From Accumulibacter jenkinsii (lineage in GTDB: Bacteria > Pseudomonadota > Gammaproteobacteria > Burkholderiales > Rhodocyclaceae), in NCBI GenBank assembly GCA_036625225.1, contig JAZKUF010000002.1, positions 310,001 to 374,000 on the forward strand: a stretch of DNA of 64,000 bases. The letters run 5' to 3'. Each line of letters begins with the position of its first letter. Position 1 is the first letter of the stretch. This document shows, piece after piece, positions 18,351-27,767 of this stretch. The notes beneath the pieces were generated by a model, which saw nothing but the letters and a program-made list of their open reading frames with translations, had not been told where the DNA came from and ran no database searches. The position numbers were made by a program, and so were the translations under genes.

Positions 18351-19633
18351 AACTCACCGGCCTGCCCAACCGGGCGCTGTTCAACGACCGCCTGCAGCTC
18401 GCGCTGGCGCGTGCCGAGCGCTCAAAGGAGAGCATTGGCGTGGTGTTCATCGACCTCGACAATTTCAAGGTGGTCAACGACACCCTCGGCCATGTCACTG
18501 GCGACAAACTGCTCAAGCAGGCCGCTCTGCGGCTGCTCGACTGCGTGCGCGGCGAGGACACGGTGGCCCGACTCGGCGGCGACGAGTTCGTGGTCCTGCT
18601 CGAAACCGCCGATCGCCGCGAAGCGACGCTGACCGCCGAACGTCTGTTGAGCGCCCTCAGCGCCAGCTACCAGTTCGACGAGCACGAGTGCTTCATCAGC
18701 GCGAGCATTGGTCTGAGCATGTTTCCCGAGGATGCGGCCGATGCCAACGCCCTGATGCGCAACGCCGATTCGGCGATGTATCGGGCCAAGGATCACGGCA
18801 AGAACGCCTTCCGCTTCTTCACCGCCGACCTCGCCCATCAGGCGACGCGACGACTGTCCCTGGAGACCGGCCTGCGGCGCGCGATTGACGGTGGCGAACT
18901 GTTCATCCATTACCAGCCGCAGATCAACCTCGAAAACCATGCCGTGATCGGCGCCGAGGCGCTGGTGCGCTGGCAGACCAATAACGAAGTGATCGAACCG
19001 GTGGTGTTCATCCCGGTCGCCGAGCAGAGCAACCTGATCATTGCCATCGACGAATGGGTGCTCGACGAAGTCTGCCGGCAGATGGTCGAATGGGACAACA
19101 GCGGACTGCCGCAGGTCCGCATCAGCGTCAATATTTCGGCGCGGCATTTCCGCAAGGAAGGAATGGCCGCCGACCTGATGGCGATCGTCAGCCGGCATGC
19201 CGTGGCGCCGCAACGGCTGTGCATCGAGATCACCGAAGGCGTGCTGATGGACTTCGAGCGCGCCCAGCGCATGCTCGCCGAACTGGTCGCTTTCGGGCTG
19301 ATGATCAGCATCGATGACTTCGGCACCGGCTTTTCATCGCTGTCCTATCTCAAGCGCTTTCCGATCCACGAACTGAAGATCGCGCGCAGCTTTGTCGACG
19401 GGATCTCGACCAATTCCGACGACCGCGCAATCGGCTCGGCGATCATTTCGCTGGCCCGCCACCTCGGCATGAGCGTCGTCGCCGAAGGCGTCGAAATGGC
19501 CGAGCAGCATGCCGAACTCGACGCTTCCGGCTGTCACAACGGCCAGGGCTACCTCTATGCCCGACCGTTGGCGCCGACGGTCTTCGCCGAATGGCTGCGT
19601 GAGCGCACTTTGCTTGCCTGCGCAAAACCATGA
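18351..19633 (+). pseudogene. GGDEF-EAL part of the hybrid sensor gene (3' part)
   Basis: Continues the gene interrupted at 15894; joining the flanks restores YLATHDELTGLPNRALF. The diguanylate cyclase domain has an intact RLGGDEFVVLL with a preceding RGED inhibitory-site motif. The EAL domain has GAEALVRW, NISARHF, IEITEGVLMDF and SIDDFGTGFSSLSYLKRF, so catalytic metal and base residues look intact. The open frame extends leftward across the IS right end with no stop (to 17951), so an IS-internal start could express a stand-alone GGDEF-EAL protein. Without that it is a headless remnant. Confidence 0.9.
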
Positions 19634-19661
19634 CGCCCGCACCGATCGCCAGCGAGAAGGT

Positions 19662-20216
19662 ATGGACAATACCGCCCAGCCGTTGAGTTATACGCTTGAC
19701 AAAAGCGATGCGATCATCGCCGTCGCCGGCAACTGGGATCGCTTCGCGGTCGAAAACGGCGGCGACGACCTGCTTTCGACGAAGATCATCGGCCACCGAC
19801 TCGATCGCTTCATCGCCGGCGACGTCACGCAGATGTTCGTGCGCACCATGCTGATGTCGGCGCGAACGCTCAAACGCAATGTCCGGCGCACTTATCGCTG
19901 TGACTCGCCACAGATCAAGCGCTTCATGGAAATGACCATCGTGCCGTGCAGCGACGGCGTGCTCGAGGTCAGCCACCGTCAGATCCGCACGGAACCCTAC
20001 CGTCATGCAGTGACGATCACCGCCGCCGCCGGCACCACGACCGGCCTGATCAAGCGCTGCAGCGTCTGCAACCGCGTTCGTCTGCGTCAGTCGTGGCGCG
20101 ACGCCGACGACGCGCTGCTTGCCCCATGCCCGCCGACCGCTGGCGCGGCGGCGCAGCTGACGGTGATCTACGGTGTCTGTCCCGACTGCCTGGCGCGCAA
20201 TCTGATGGACGCGTAG
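19662..20216 (+). CDS. PAS-like protein with C-terminal CxxC/CPxC module
   Basis: 184 residues; the ATG at 19662 is preceded by GAGAAGG. The N-terminal ~130 residues (YTLDKSDAIIAVAGNWDRFA, then IIGHRLDRFIAGDVTQMFV and CDSPQIKRFMEMTIVP) read like a PAS sensor. The C-terminus has CSVCNRVRLRQSW and YGVCPDCL. This resembles the 'CxxCKxIR...GYW...GxCPDC' module at the end of many bacterial signalling proteins and is probably a zinc-binding or redox site. It follows the GGDEF-EAL stop by 28 bases, so it may have been a partner in the same operon. No named family; function unknown. Confidence 0.7.
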   Translation: MDNTAQPLSYTLDKSDAIIAVAGNWDRFAVENGGDDLLSTKIIGHRLDRFIAGDVTQMFVRTMLMSARTLKRNVRRTYRCDSPQIKRFMEMTIVPCSDGVLEVSHRQIRTEPYRHAVTITAAAGTTTGLIKRCSVCNRVRLRQSWRDADDALLAPCPPTAGAAAQLTVIYGVCPDCLARNLMDA

Positions 20217-20268
20217 TCGGTTCGGCAAAGGAAGGATCGCCCGGCGGACGGCGACCGGCAGACAGGGG

Positions 20269-20808
20269 TCAGTCCCCTTGCGTGTCGAACTCGGCCGGCT
20301 GCTCGGCCGGCTGCTCGGCGCCGTTGCCGGCCTCCTCCCTGAGCCGCTGTTCGAGGCTCTCGAGCAGGCCCTGGGCCGCATCTTCGATCATGTCAAGGAC
20401 GAGGTCGAAGCCATGACCGAGTCCATAATACGGATCCGGCACTTCGTCATCGTCGAAGTTCTTTGAATAGCTCATCAACAAACCCAGGCGATCGTGCTGG
20501 TCCGGCGGACAGATCCGTTTCAGCACACCCAGGTTGTTGTGGTCCATGGCCAGAATCAGATCGAAGTACTGCAGGTCCTGGGTGGCCACCTTGCGTGCCC
20601 GCATGTCGGAGAGGTCATACTGGCGAACGGCGGCCGCCCGCTGGGTCCGTTGATCGGGCGCCTCACCGGCGTGGTAGCCGTGGGTCCCTGCCGAATCGAC
20701 TTCGACTTGGTCATCAAGCTTCTTCTGACGCAGAATGTGGCGAAAAACGCCCTCCGCCGTTGGCGAGCGACAGATGTTTCCCATGCAAACGAATAAAACC
20801 TTGATCAC
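20269..20808 (-). CDS. Low-molecular-weight protein-tyrosine phosphatase
   Basis: 179 residues from a GTG at 20808, chosen because AGGA lies 9 bases upstream and the product then begins VIKVLFVCMGNICRSP, as in the family. The open frame extends to a TTG at 20850. The active-site loop is C-MGNIC-R-S, and the general acid is in DPYYG near residue 130. It is a cytosolic dephosphorylase of tyrosine-phosphorylated proteins, often tied to capsule or exopolysaccharide kinases, although none is nearby. The C-terminus (about 155-179) carries an unusual Glu/Gln/Pro-rich tail including repeated AEQP. Confidence 0.92.
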   Translation of the reverse strand: MIKVLFVCMGNICRSPTAEGVFRHILRQKKLDDQVEVDSAGTHGYHAGEAPDQRTQRAAAVRQYDLSDMRARKVATQDLQYFDLILAMDHNNLGVLKRICPPDQHDRLGLLMSYSKNFDDDEVPDPYYGLGHGFDLVLDMIEDAAQGLLESLEQRLREEAGNGAEQPAEQPAEFDTQGD

Positions 20809-21013
20809 CTTCCATTTTCCTGACACGTTGATTGTTCTGCTTCGCTTCAAGCCTGCCTGAGCCGGCTACGCACGAGACAGAGATGATCCTCCGTGATGCA
20901 AGACGATGTGTCGTGACGCAGGACCGAGTCATCTTCCGGCAGGCAGGTGACGCAGCCCAGGCCCTCATCATCCGTCGAAAAGCGTGTTGATGCAACATGG
21001 CATCGGCAATTGA

Positions 21014-22501
21014 TCAGCCGGGCCGGAACGGTGTCCTGGCTTTCACCCTGGCGGTCCGGGCCACCGCCGGTCGGGCTGCGCTTCTCGCCGCAGGCCTGGC
21101 TTTCTCGGCCGGCTTCGGTTTCTGGACCGGTTTGGCTTTGTCGACCGGCTTCGGCTTGCGCCGATTCTGCTCGGGGGCTGTCTTGTCGGCAAACGGGTTG
21201 CTGGAAACATTGAACTGGATCTGCAGCGGCGTTCCCTGCAGCCTGAACACCTCGCGGAAGGTACGTTCGAGATAGCGCCGATAAGACTCCGGGATCTTGT
21301 CCAGGGCGTTGCCGTGAATCACGATCAGCGGCGGATTCCTGCCGCCCTGGTGCGCGTAGCGCAGCTTCGGCCGGAACAGACCGCTGCGCGGGGGCGCCTG
21401 CCTCGCCACCGCCTCGATCAGGGCGCGGGTCAGCCTGGGCGTCGGCAGATCGGCGATGGCCGCCTTGTAGGCGGCGTCTACCGAGCGGAAAAGTGCTTCC
21501 AGCCCCTGCGCCCTGAGCGCCGAGACGTAGTGAAAGCTCGCGAAATCGATGAACGACAGGTGACCTTCGAGGGCGCCCTTGATCTGCTCGCGGGCGTAAG
21601 CGTCGAGGCCATCCCACTTGTTGACCGCGACCACCAGTGCGCGACCCGATTCGCGGATGAAACCGCCGATATGCGCATCCTGGTCGGAAATGTCCTGCCG
21701 CGCATCGAGCACCAGGATCACCACCTGTGCGTCCTCGATCGCCTGCAGGGTCTTGATCACCGAGAACTTCTCGAGCGTTTCGAAAACCTTGCCGCGACGC
21801 CGCAGGCCGGCAGTGTCGATCAGCGTGTACTGGCGGCCGCCGCGTTCGAAGTCGATTTCGATGGCATCACGCGTCGTGCCCGGCTGGTCGAAAGCGATCA
21901 CTCGATCTTCGCCGAGCAGGGCATTGATCATCGTGCTCTTGCCGACGTTCGGGCGGCCGACGATCGCCACCTTGATGACATCGCTGGTGTTCTCCTCGTC
22001 GGTCGGATCCGGACAGGGTTCGAGCGCGAGATCGATCAGCGAACGGACGCCCTCCCCATGGGCCGCCGAGATGGCCAGCGGCTGGCCAAGGCCCAGTTCA
22101 TGGAAATCGGCGACGACGACGCCGAGACTCATGCCTTCCGATTTGTTGACCGCCACCAGAACAGTCCGCCCCGACTTGCGCAGCCGGTTGGCGATCTCCT
22201 TGTCGAGCGCGGTCACCCCGCTGCGGCCATCGACGACAAAGATCACGACGTCGGCCTCGTCGATCGCCTGCTCGGTCTGGCGCGCCATCTGATGCATGAT
22301 GCCGTCCTTGGCGAGCGGTTCGAAACCACCGGTGTCGATCACCAGGTAGGGCTTGCTGCCGAGTCTGCCGTGACCGTAATGGCGGTCGCGGGTGAGGCCC
22401 GGAATGTCCGCCACCAGCGCATCCCGGGTTCTCGTCAGGCGATTGAAGAGGGTCGACTTGCCGACATTGGGGCGTCCGACGAGGACGATGCTCGGCTTCA
22501 T
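21014..22501 (-). CDS. der: Ribosome assembly GTPase Der (EngA)
   Basis: 495 residues with two tandem G domains. Each has a GRPNVGKST P-loop (9-17 and 182-190), DTGGF and DTAGL G3 motifs, and NKSE and NKWD G4 motifs. A KH-like domain (about 350-440) follows. Der acts in 50S subunit maturation and is essential. A long Lys/Pro/Ala-rich tail (about 445-495) exceeds the usual length and probably contacts rRNA. The start overlaps the bamB stop by 4 bases (ATGA). This is the last gene of the conserved ndk-to-der block. Confidence 0.97.
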   Translation of the reverse strand: MKPSIVLVGRPNVGKSTLFNRLTRTRDALVADIPGLTRDRHYGHGRLGSKPYLVIDTGGFEPLAKDGIMHQMARQTEQAIDEADVVIFVVDGRSGVTALDKEIANRLRKSGRTVLVAVNKSEGMSLGVVVADFHELGLGQPLAISAAHGEGVRSLIDLALEPCPDPTDEENTSDVIKVAIVGRPNVGKSTMINALLGEDRVIAFDQPGTTRDAIEIDFERGGRQYTLIDTAGLRRRGKVFETLEKFSVIKTLQAIEDAQVVILVLDARQDISDQDAHIGGFIRESGRALVVAVNKWDGLDAYAREQIKGALEGHLSFIDFASFHYVSALRAQGLEALFRSVDAAYKAAIADLPTPRLTRALIEAVARQAPPRSGLFRPKLRYAHQGGRNPPLIVIHGNALDKIPESYRRYLERTFREVFRLQGTPLQIQFNVSSNPFADKTAPEQNRRKPKPVDKAKPVQKPKPAEKARPAARSAARPAVARTARVKARTPFRPG

Positions 22502-23640
22502 TCGACGCTCACCGCGAACACCCGACCATCGGCGGTCTGCAGCACGAGATCGCTACCCAGTCGCTGCAGGGGAGCACGTATCGCGCTGCCATCGCCCGGC
22601 AGACGAGCGGCGAAAGAGCCATCGTCGCGACCGAGGAAGTGTACGATTCCCTTCACATCGGCGACGACGACCAGATTGCGCAGCGCCAGCGGCGCGGTCA
22701 AGCCGCGCAGAAAGAGCGCGTCCTGTTTCCAGAGCCGGGCGCCGCTCCCCTTGTCGAGGGCATGCACGGCCCCCTTGTCGTCGGCCACATAAACGTAGCG
22801 GTTGTCGATGGTCAGACCGGCGGCGCTCGAAATGTCGCGCGACCAGATCAGATTGCCGTTGCCGAGATCGAAACACGCGATGCGCCCCTGGAAAGCGGTG
22901 GCGCAGATCATCCGGCCATCGATCACCGGCACGCTGGTCACGTCAGCCACGCGATCGAGTTCGGTGGCGCCTTTCGGCAAGGCGACGGTGCCTTCCCAGA
23001 GCGGTGAGCCGTTTTCCGCGCTGACCGCAATCAGCTTGCCGCCCGGAAAACCGGCAAAGATGTACTTGTCGACCAGCACCGGGCTCGCGGTGACGCGCAG
23101 CGAGAGCGGCGGGGTCGGGCGCTGGTAGAGCCATTTGCGCTGGCCGCTTTGCGCGTCATAGGCCGCCAGGCGATGATCGACCGTGCGCACGATCACGAGG
23201 CCCGAACTGACCACCGGCGGCGCAACGATCTCGCTGCTCGCTCTGGCTTTCCACAACAGGCTGCCATCGGCCGTTGCGAAGGCGAGCACGTCGCCCTTGG
23301 CGGTGCCGACGACGAGCATTCGCTCATCGGCGCCGACGCCTCCCGAAAGCGCCTGTTCGGCTTTGACCCGCCATACCGGCTGGCCCCCGTCGAGGCGAGC
23401 CAGGGTGCCGTCCCGGGCCGCGACGTACACCGACGACGCGACCACCGCCGGCACGAAGGTGTAATCGCCCGCCTTGCCGACCCCTTCCGCCCAGAGGACA
23501 CGGACGTTCGCACGCGTCTCGATCGGCTGCAGCTCGGCCATCCTGGGGCCGCTGCTGGAAAATGGATTGAGTGCGTCGAGCGTCGAACAGCCGGCCAACA
23601 AGGCCGTCAGCAAGACCGCGGCCAAGCGATCGCGCCGCAT
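22498..23640 (-). CDS. bamB: Outer-membrane assembly lipoprotein BamB
   Basis: A 380-residue beta-propeller subunit of the BAM complex. The signal peptide carries lipobox LLAGC, with the lipidated Cys at 18. PQQ-like propeller repeats run throughout (VYVAARDGTLARLDGGQPVW, LVVGTAKGDVLAF, YIFAGFPGGKLIAV, YVYVADDKGAVHALD). It sits between der and the YfgM gene as in most beta- and gammaproteobacteria, overlapping der by 4 bases and the yfgM stop by 1. Confidence 0.96.
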   Translation of the reverse strand: MRRDRLAAVLLTALLAGCSTLDALNPFSSSGPRMAELQPIETRANVRVLWAEGVGKAGDYTFVPAVVASSVYVAARDGTLARLDGGQPVWRVKAEQALSGGVGADERMLVVGTAKGDVLAFATADGSLLWKARASSEIVAPPVVSSGLVIVRTVDHRLAAYDAQSGQRKWLYQRPTPPLSLRVTASPVLVDKYIFAGFPGGKLIAVSAENGSPLWEGTVALPKGATELDRVADVTSVPVIDGRMICATAFQGRIACFDLGNGNLIWSRDISSAAGLTIDNRYVYVADDKGAVHALDKGSGARLWKQDALFLRGLTAPLALRNLVVVADVKGIVHFLGRDDGSFAARLPGDGSAIRAPLQRLGSDLVLQTADGRVFAVSVE

Positions 23641-24311
23641 CAGGCCGGTTCCCCGAGCGCATCGAGTTTCAACTGCACCGCTTCGCGGTAGGCGGCTTTC
23701 GACGGTCTCTCCTGCGCTTCCGTCCCGGCCTCGCTGCGTTCGAGTGCGGCGAGTACCGACTGGTAGGCCGCGCGCGCCTCGGCAATCCTGCCCTGAGCGG
23801 CGAAAACGTCGCCCCGGCTGTCCGCGAAACGAGGTGCGAAATGGGCACTCGGCGTCCCGTCGAGTTGCTTCAGCGCCTCGTCGTAGGCCTTTTCGTCGAG
23901 CAGCAGGGCAGCCAGACGCAGGCGCGCGAGCTCACGCAGCTCTCCCTTGCCGTTTTCGACCACCCAGGCGAGCTGCAGCTTGGCGGTCTTGACATCGCCA
24001 GCATCGAACATCACCCGGGCGGCCGTCAGGGCGGCGAGCGGCGCATAGCCGGTACCAGCGAACTTCTCGAGCAGTTCACCGCTCGCCGCCTTGAGCCGTT
24101 GCGAATCGTTGTCGGCGACGGCTTTCTGCAGGACGCCGTAGACCCTCGCGGCCTGCGCCGCCTGGTCGCGCTGATACCAGTTCCAGCCTTGCCAGGCCAC
24201 CACCGCGATCGAGGCAGCGGTCACCAGTCCCGCCAGCAGTGCGCCATATTGCTTCCACCAGGCCTTGATTTCGGCGATCTGCTCCTGCTCTTCGAGGTCA
24301 TAGGTAGCCAT
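23640..24311 (-). CDS. YfgM-family SecYEG-associated TPR protein
   Basis: 223 residues. The short acidic N-terminus (MATYDLEEQEQIAEIKAWW) is diagnostic of the family. One TM lies at about 22-42 (ALLAGLVTAASIAVVAWQGW), followed by a periplasmic TPR domain (LQLAWVVENGKGELRELARLRLA read in two parts). YfgM is an ancillary subunit of the Sec translocon and helps deliver envelope proteins to periplasmic chaperones, consistent with its place beside bamB. It directly abuts hisS. Confidence 0.93.
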   Translation of the reverse strand: MATYDLEEQEQIAEIKAWWKQYGALLAGLVTAASIAVVAWQGWNWYQRDQAAQAARVYGVLQKAVADNDSQRLKAASGELLEKFAGTGYAPLAALTAARVMFDAGDVKTAKLQLAWVVENGKGELRELARLRLAALLLDEKAYDEALKQLDGTPSAHFAPRFADSRGDVFAAQGRIAEARAAYQSVLAALERSEAGTEAQERPSKAAYREAVQLKLDALGEPA

Positions 24312-25609
24312 TACGATTCTTCCCCATCCAGAATAGAACTCATGATTTCATCGGCGAGACGGTCGACAGCGACCCGTCGCTGTTCGTTCGGCTGCTCGCC
24401 GGTCAGGCGCAGCGGCTTCACCGTCGCCTCGCCGACCTGGGCTTCGTCGTCGCCGATGATCACGGCAAAGGCCGCGCCGCTGGCGTCCGCCTTTTTCATC
24501 TGCGTCTTGAAGCTGCCGCCGCCGCAATGGAAAAGAACGTCGATGCCGTGATCCCGCAAGCCCTCGGCCACCCGTACCGCGAGCCGCGAAGCCGCCTGTC
24601 CCTGATGCACGACGTAGACATCGACCGCTGCCGCCTGCGGCTCGCCGCCCGCTTCGCGGATCAGCGTCAGCAGACGTTCGACGCCCATCGCGAAACCACA
24701 GGCCGCCGCCGGCCTGCCGCCGAGCTGTTCGACCAGGCCATCGTAACGACCGCCGGCACAGACGGTTCCCTGCGCGCCGAGGCGATCGCTGACCCACTCG
24801 AACACCGTCAGGTTGTAGTAGTCGAGGCCGCGCACCAGGCGGGAGTTGACGGTGAAGGGCTGGCCGGCGTCGCGCAGCACCTGTTGCACGCCCTCGAAGT
24901 GCGCCAGCGACTCGGCACCGAGGTGATCGATCAGTTGCGGGGCGCCGACGATCAGCTCCTGCAGGGCCGGGTTCTTGCTGTCGAGGATGCGCAGCGGGTT
25001 GCTGTGCAGGCGCCGCCGGGCGTCTTCGTCGAGCAGTTCGTGGTGGCGCTCGAAATAGGCGATCAGCTCGGCCCGATGCGCCGCCCGTTCGGCGGCCTGA
25101 CCGAGCGTGTTGAGCTGCAGGGCGATGCCGTCGAGCCCGAGGTCATCCCACAGGCGAGCCCCCATCAGAATCTGCTCGGCGTCGATGTCGGGACCGGGAA
25201 AGCCGAAGGCTTCGACACCGACCTGGTGAAACTGGCGATAGCGCCCTTTCTGCGGCCGCTCGTGGCGAAACATCTGGCCCATATAGTAAAGACGCTGCGG
25301 CTGCTGGGCGAGCAGGTGGTGCTGAATCACCGCCCGCACGCAACCGGCGGTCCCCTCGGGGCGCAGCGTCAGGGGTTCGCCGTTGAGGCTGTCGACGAAG
25401 GAGTACATCTCCTTCTCGACGATGTCGGTCACTTCACCAATGGCGCGCTTGAACAGCGGCGTCGGTTCGACGATCGGCAGGCGAAGCGGGCGATAGGCAT
25501 AGCTCTTGAGCCATGAACGGATGACTTCCTCGAACCGGTCCCAGAATTCGGCTTCGTCCGGCAGGATGTCGTTCATCCCGCGCACCGACTGGAGCTTCGC
25601 TGTGATCAT
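24311..25609 (-). CDS. hisS: Histidyl-tRNA synthetase
   Basis: 432 residues, a class II synthetase charging tRNA-His. N-terminal AKLQSVRGMNDILPDE is characteristic. Motif 2 is TLRPEGTAGCVRA. The histidine-binding motifs are GLDYYNLTVFEW and CAGGRYDGL, and motif 3 is FAMGVERLL. The anticodon-binding domain occupies about 330-425. The start overlaps the ispG stop by one base, so the two are likely translationally coupled. Confidence 0.97.
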   Translation of the reverse strand: MITAKLQSVRGMNDILPDEAEFWDRFEEVIRSWLKSYAYRPLRLPIVEPTPLFKRAIGEVTDIVEKEMYSFVDSLNGEPLTLRPEGTAGCVRAVIQHHLLAQQPQRLYYMGQMFRHERPQKGRYRQFHQVGVEAFGFPGPDIDAEQILMGARLWDDLGLDGIALQLNTLGQAAERAAHRAELIAYFERHHELLDEDARRRLHSNPLRILDSKNPALQELIVGAPQLIDHLGAESLAHFEGVQQVLRDAGQPFTVNSRLVRGLDYYNLTVFEWVSDRLGAQGTVCAGGRYDGLVEQLGGRPAAACGFAMGVERLLTLIREAGGEPQAAAVDVYVVHQGQAASRLAVRVAEGLRDHGIDVLFHCGGGSFKTQMKKADASGAAFAVIIGDDEAQVGEATVKPLRLTGEQPNEQRRVAVDRLADEIMSSILDGEES

Positions 25610-26883
25610 CAGTTTCCGGACTTTCTCTGGTAAGTGCGCGCCACGTAGGCATCGACGATCCGGGTGAATTCCTCGGCGATATGCTCGCCGCGCAGGGTAA
25701 CGGTCTTGGCGCCATCCTCGAACACCGGCGCCGCCGGTACTTCGCCGGTTCCCGGCAGGCTGATGCCGATATTGGCGTGCTTGCTCTCACCCGGTCCATT
25801 GACCACGCAGCCCATGACGGCGAGCGTCATGCTCTCGACCCCGTCGTATTCGCTGCGCCACTGCGGCATCCGCTGGCGAACGTGGTCCTGGATCGACTGC
25901 GCGAGCTCCTGAAAAAAGGTGCTCGTCGTGCGGCCACATCCCGGACAGGCGACGACCATAGGCGTGAAGGCCCGCAAGCCCATGGTCTGCAACATCTCCT
26001 GCGCGACCACCACCTCCTGCGTTCGCGGGCCGCCGGGGTCCGGCGTCAGTGACACCCGGATGGTGTCGCCGATCCCCTCCTGCAGGAGCACCGCCATCGC
26101 TGCCGTCGAGGCGACGATACCCTTGGAGCCCATCCCGGCTTCGGTCAGACCGAGGTGCAGCGGATAATCACAGCGGCGCGACAGCTCGCGATAGATGGCG
26201 ATCAGATCCTGCACCCCCGACACCTTGCAGGAGAGGATGATGCGGTTCCCCGGCATGCCCAGCGCCTCGGCGCGGGCAGCCGATTCGAGCGCCGAAACGA
26301 CCATCGCCTGGCGCATCACCGAGAGGGCATCGCAGGGATCGGCACGGCGGGCATTTTCGTCCATGATCCGCGCCAGCAGGTCCTGATCGAGGCTGCCCCA
26401 GTTCACCCCGATGCGCACCGGCTTCTCGTGGCGACAGGCGATCTCGATCATCTGCGCAAACTGTTCGTCACGCTTGCGGCCGTGGCCGACATTGCCCGGA
26501 TTGATGCGGTACTTGGCCAGCCCCTGCGCGCAGTCCGGATAATCGGCCAGCAGGCGATGACCGTTGTAATGGAAGTCACCGATCAGCGGCACTTCGACGC
26601 CCATGCGGCCGAGATGCTCGCGGATCGGCCCGACCGCGGCCGCCGCTTCGGGCGTGTTAACCGTGATCCGCACCAGTTCCGATCCCGCACGCGCGAGCTC
26701 GGCACATTGAATCGCGGTCCTCAGGACATCGACGGTATCGGTGTTGGTCATCGACTGGACGACCACCGGCGCGTCGCCGCCGATGGTCACCTGACCCACG
26801 CTGACCCGGCGCGTCGGCCGCCGGGAGGTCCCCTGCGTCGGCGCGCTCACCGTGGGTGTGCCGCTTGTCGCGGGCTCATTCAA
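25609..26883 (-). CDS. ispG: 4-hydroxy-3-methylbut-2-enyl diphosphate synthase IspG (GcpE)
   Basis: 424 residues; the penultimate-step MEP-pathway enzyme converting MEcPP to HMBPP. The TIM-barrel part has VQSMTNTDT, VRITVNTPEAA and IGVNWGSLD. The [4Fe-4S] cluster ligands are the two Cys of VACPGCGRT and the Cys in VMGCVVNGPGES. A 20-residue Thr/Ser/Pro-rich N-terminal extension precedes the canonical start of homology. The start lies just inside the end of rodZ (8-base overlap). Confidence 0.97.
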   Translation of the reverse strand: MNEPATSGTPTVSAPTQGTSRRPTRRVSVGQVTIGGDAPVVVQSMTNTDTVDVLRTAIQCAELARAGSELVRITVNTPEAAAAVGPIREHLGRMGVEVPLIGDFHYNGHRLLADYPDCAQGLAKYRINPGNVGHGRKRDEQFAQMIEIACRHEKPVRIGVNWGSLDQDLLARIMDENARRADPCDALSVMRQAMVVSALESAARAEALGMPGNRIILSCKVSGVQDLIAIYRELSRRCDYPLHLGLTEAGMGSKGIVASTAAMAVLLQEGIGDTIRVSLTPDPGGPRTQEVVVAQEMLQTMGLRAFTPMVVACPGCGRTTSTFFQELAQSIQDHVRQRMPQWRSEYDGVESMTLAVMGCVVNGPGESKHANIGISLPGTGEVPAAPVFEDGAKTVTLRGEHIAEEFTRIVDAYVARTYQRKSGN

Positions 26884-27760
26884 GGGTCAACCGCGCGACT
26901 TCGGCCTTGCTGTGCGGGGCGAGATCAATCACCCGGCCGCGGTACTGCACGCTCACATGCGTCGAGTTGCCGACCACCAGTGCAAACGGCGGCTGCCCGT
27001 CGAGCTCGCGCACACTGCCGGCCGGGCTCAACTCGGAGAGGAGAATCTGACCACGAGCATCGCGGATCTCGACCCAGGCGGGCTCGGCAAAGGAAAGTTT
27101 GAGTCCGTTGCCGGACGGCGGCGCGCTCGCCGAGGGGTCGGCGAGAACGGTCGCCTGCGGCGCGAGGACGGTCACCGATCCGGGCGCAGCGGGCGCCGCT
27201 TCGCCCGCCGACGACCGACTGCCCCCGCCGGCCACCGACGCGCTCTTGCCGTCCTCGACCAGGCTCGACAGTTGCGACCGCCAAAGGTCTGCGGGAACGA
27301 AGAAATAGGCCAGCAGGGCCAGCCCGAGCAGCAGCAGGCCACCCAGTATGGCCAGATAGTCCCGCCGCTCGGCACGCCGGCCCGCCGCTTGCGGCAGGCT
27401 CGCCGCCGTTCCGGCCGACACCTCGAGTTGCGCTTTCTGCTGCAGCTGGGCTGCGTCCAGGCTGCGCATCAGGGCATCTGCGTCGAGGTGAAGCAGGCGC
27501 GCATAGTTGCGCACGAAGCCGCGGATCATCGTGTTGCCGGGCAAGGACTCCCAGTCTTCGGCTTCCAGCGCCAGCACCTGCCGCGGCCCCAGCTTGAGCG
27601 ACTGCGCAGCGTCACCGAGGCTCATGTTTCTCGCTTCGCGTGCGGCCCGCAGTTGCGTGCCGACGCCGAGGTTCGTCGAAGTCGTCGCCAGCTCGGCGGA
27701 GAATCCCGCCACTGCCGGGCTCCGCTCCACCGACAAGGAGGATGGGGATTGTTCACTCAT
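26876..27760 (-). CDS. rodZ: RodZ-like cell-shape protein
   Basis: 294 residues. A cytoplasmic HTH_25 domain (LRAAREARNMSLGDAAQSLK, then LEAEDWESLPGNTMIRGFVR) is followed by a linker. One TM lies near 150-172 (YLAILGGLLLLGLALLAYF). A Ser/Ala-rich periplasmic segment and a C-terminal DUF4115 domain (LSFAEPAWVEIRDARGQIL) complete the architecture. RodZ links MreB to the elongasome. Gene order pilW-rodZ-ispG-hisS is the standard betaproteobacterial one. Confidence 0.95.
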   Translation of the reverse strand: MSEQSPSSLSVERSPAVAGFSAELATTSTNLGVGTQLRAAREARNMSLGDAAQSLKLGPRQVLALEAEDWESLPGNTMIRGFVRNYARLLHLDADALMRSLDAAQLQQKAQLEVSAGTAASLPQAAGRRAERRDYLAILGGLLLLGLALLAYFFVPADLWRSQLSSLVEDGKSASVAGGGSRSSAGEAAPAAPGSVTVLAPQATVLADPSASAPPSGNGLKLSFAEPAWVEIRDARGQILLSELSPAGSVRELDGQPPFALVVGNSTHVSVQYRGRVIDLAPHSKAEVARLTLE

Positions 27761-27767
27761 TTTTTAC

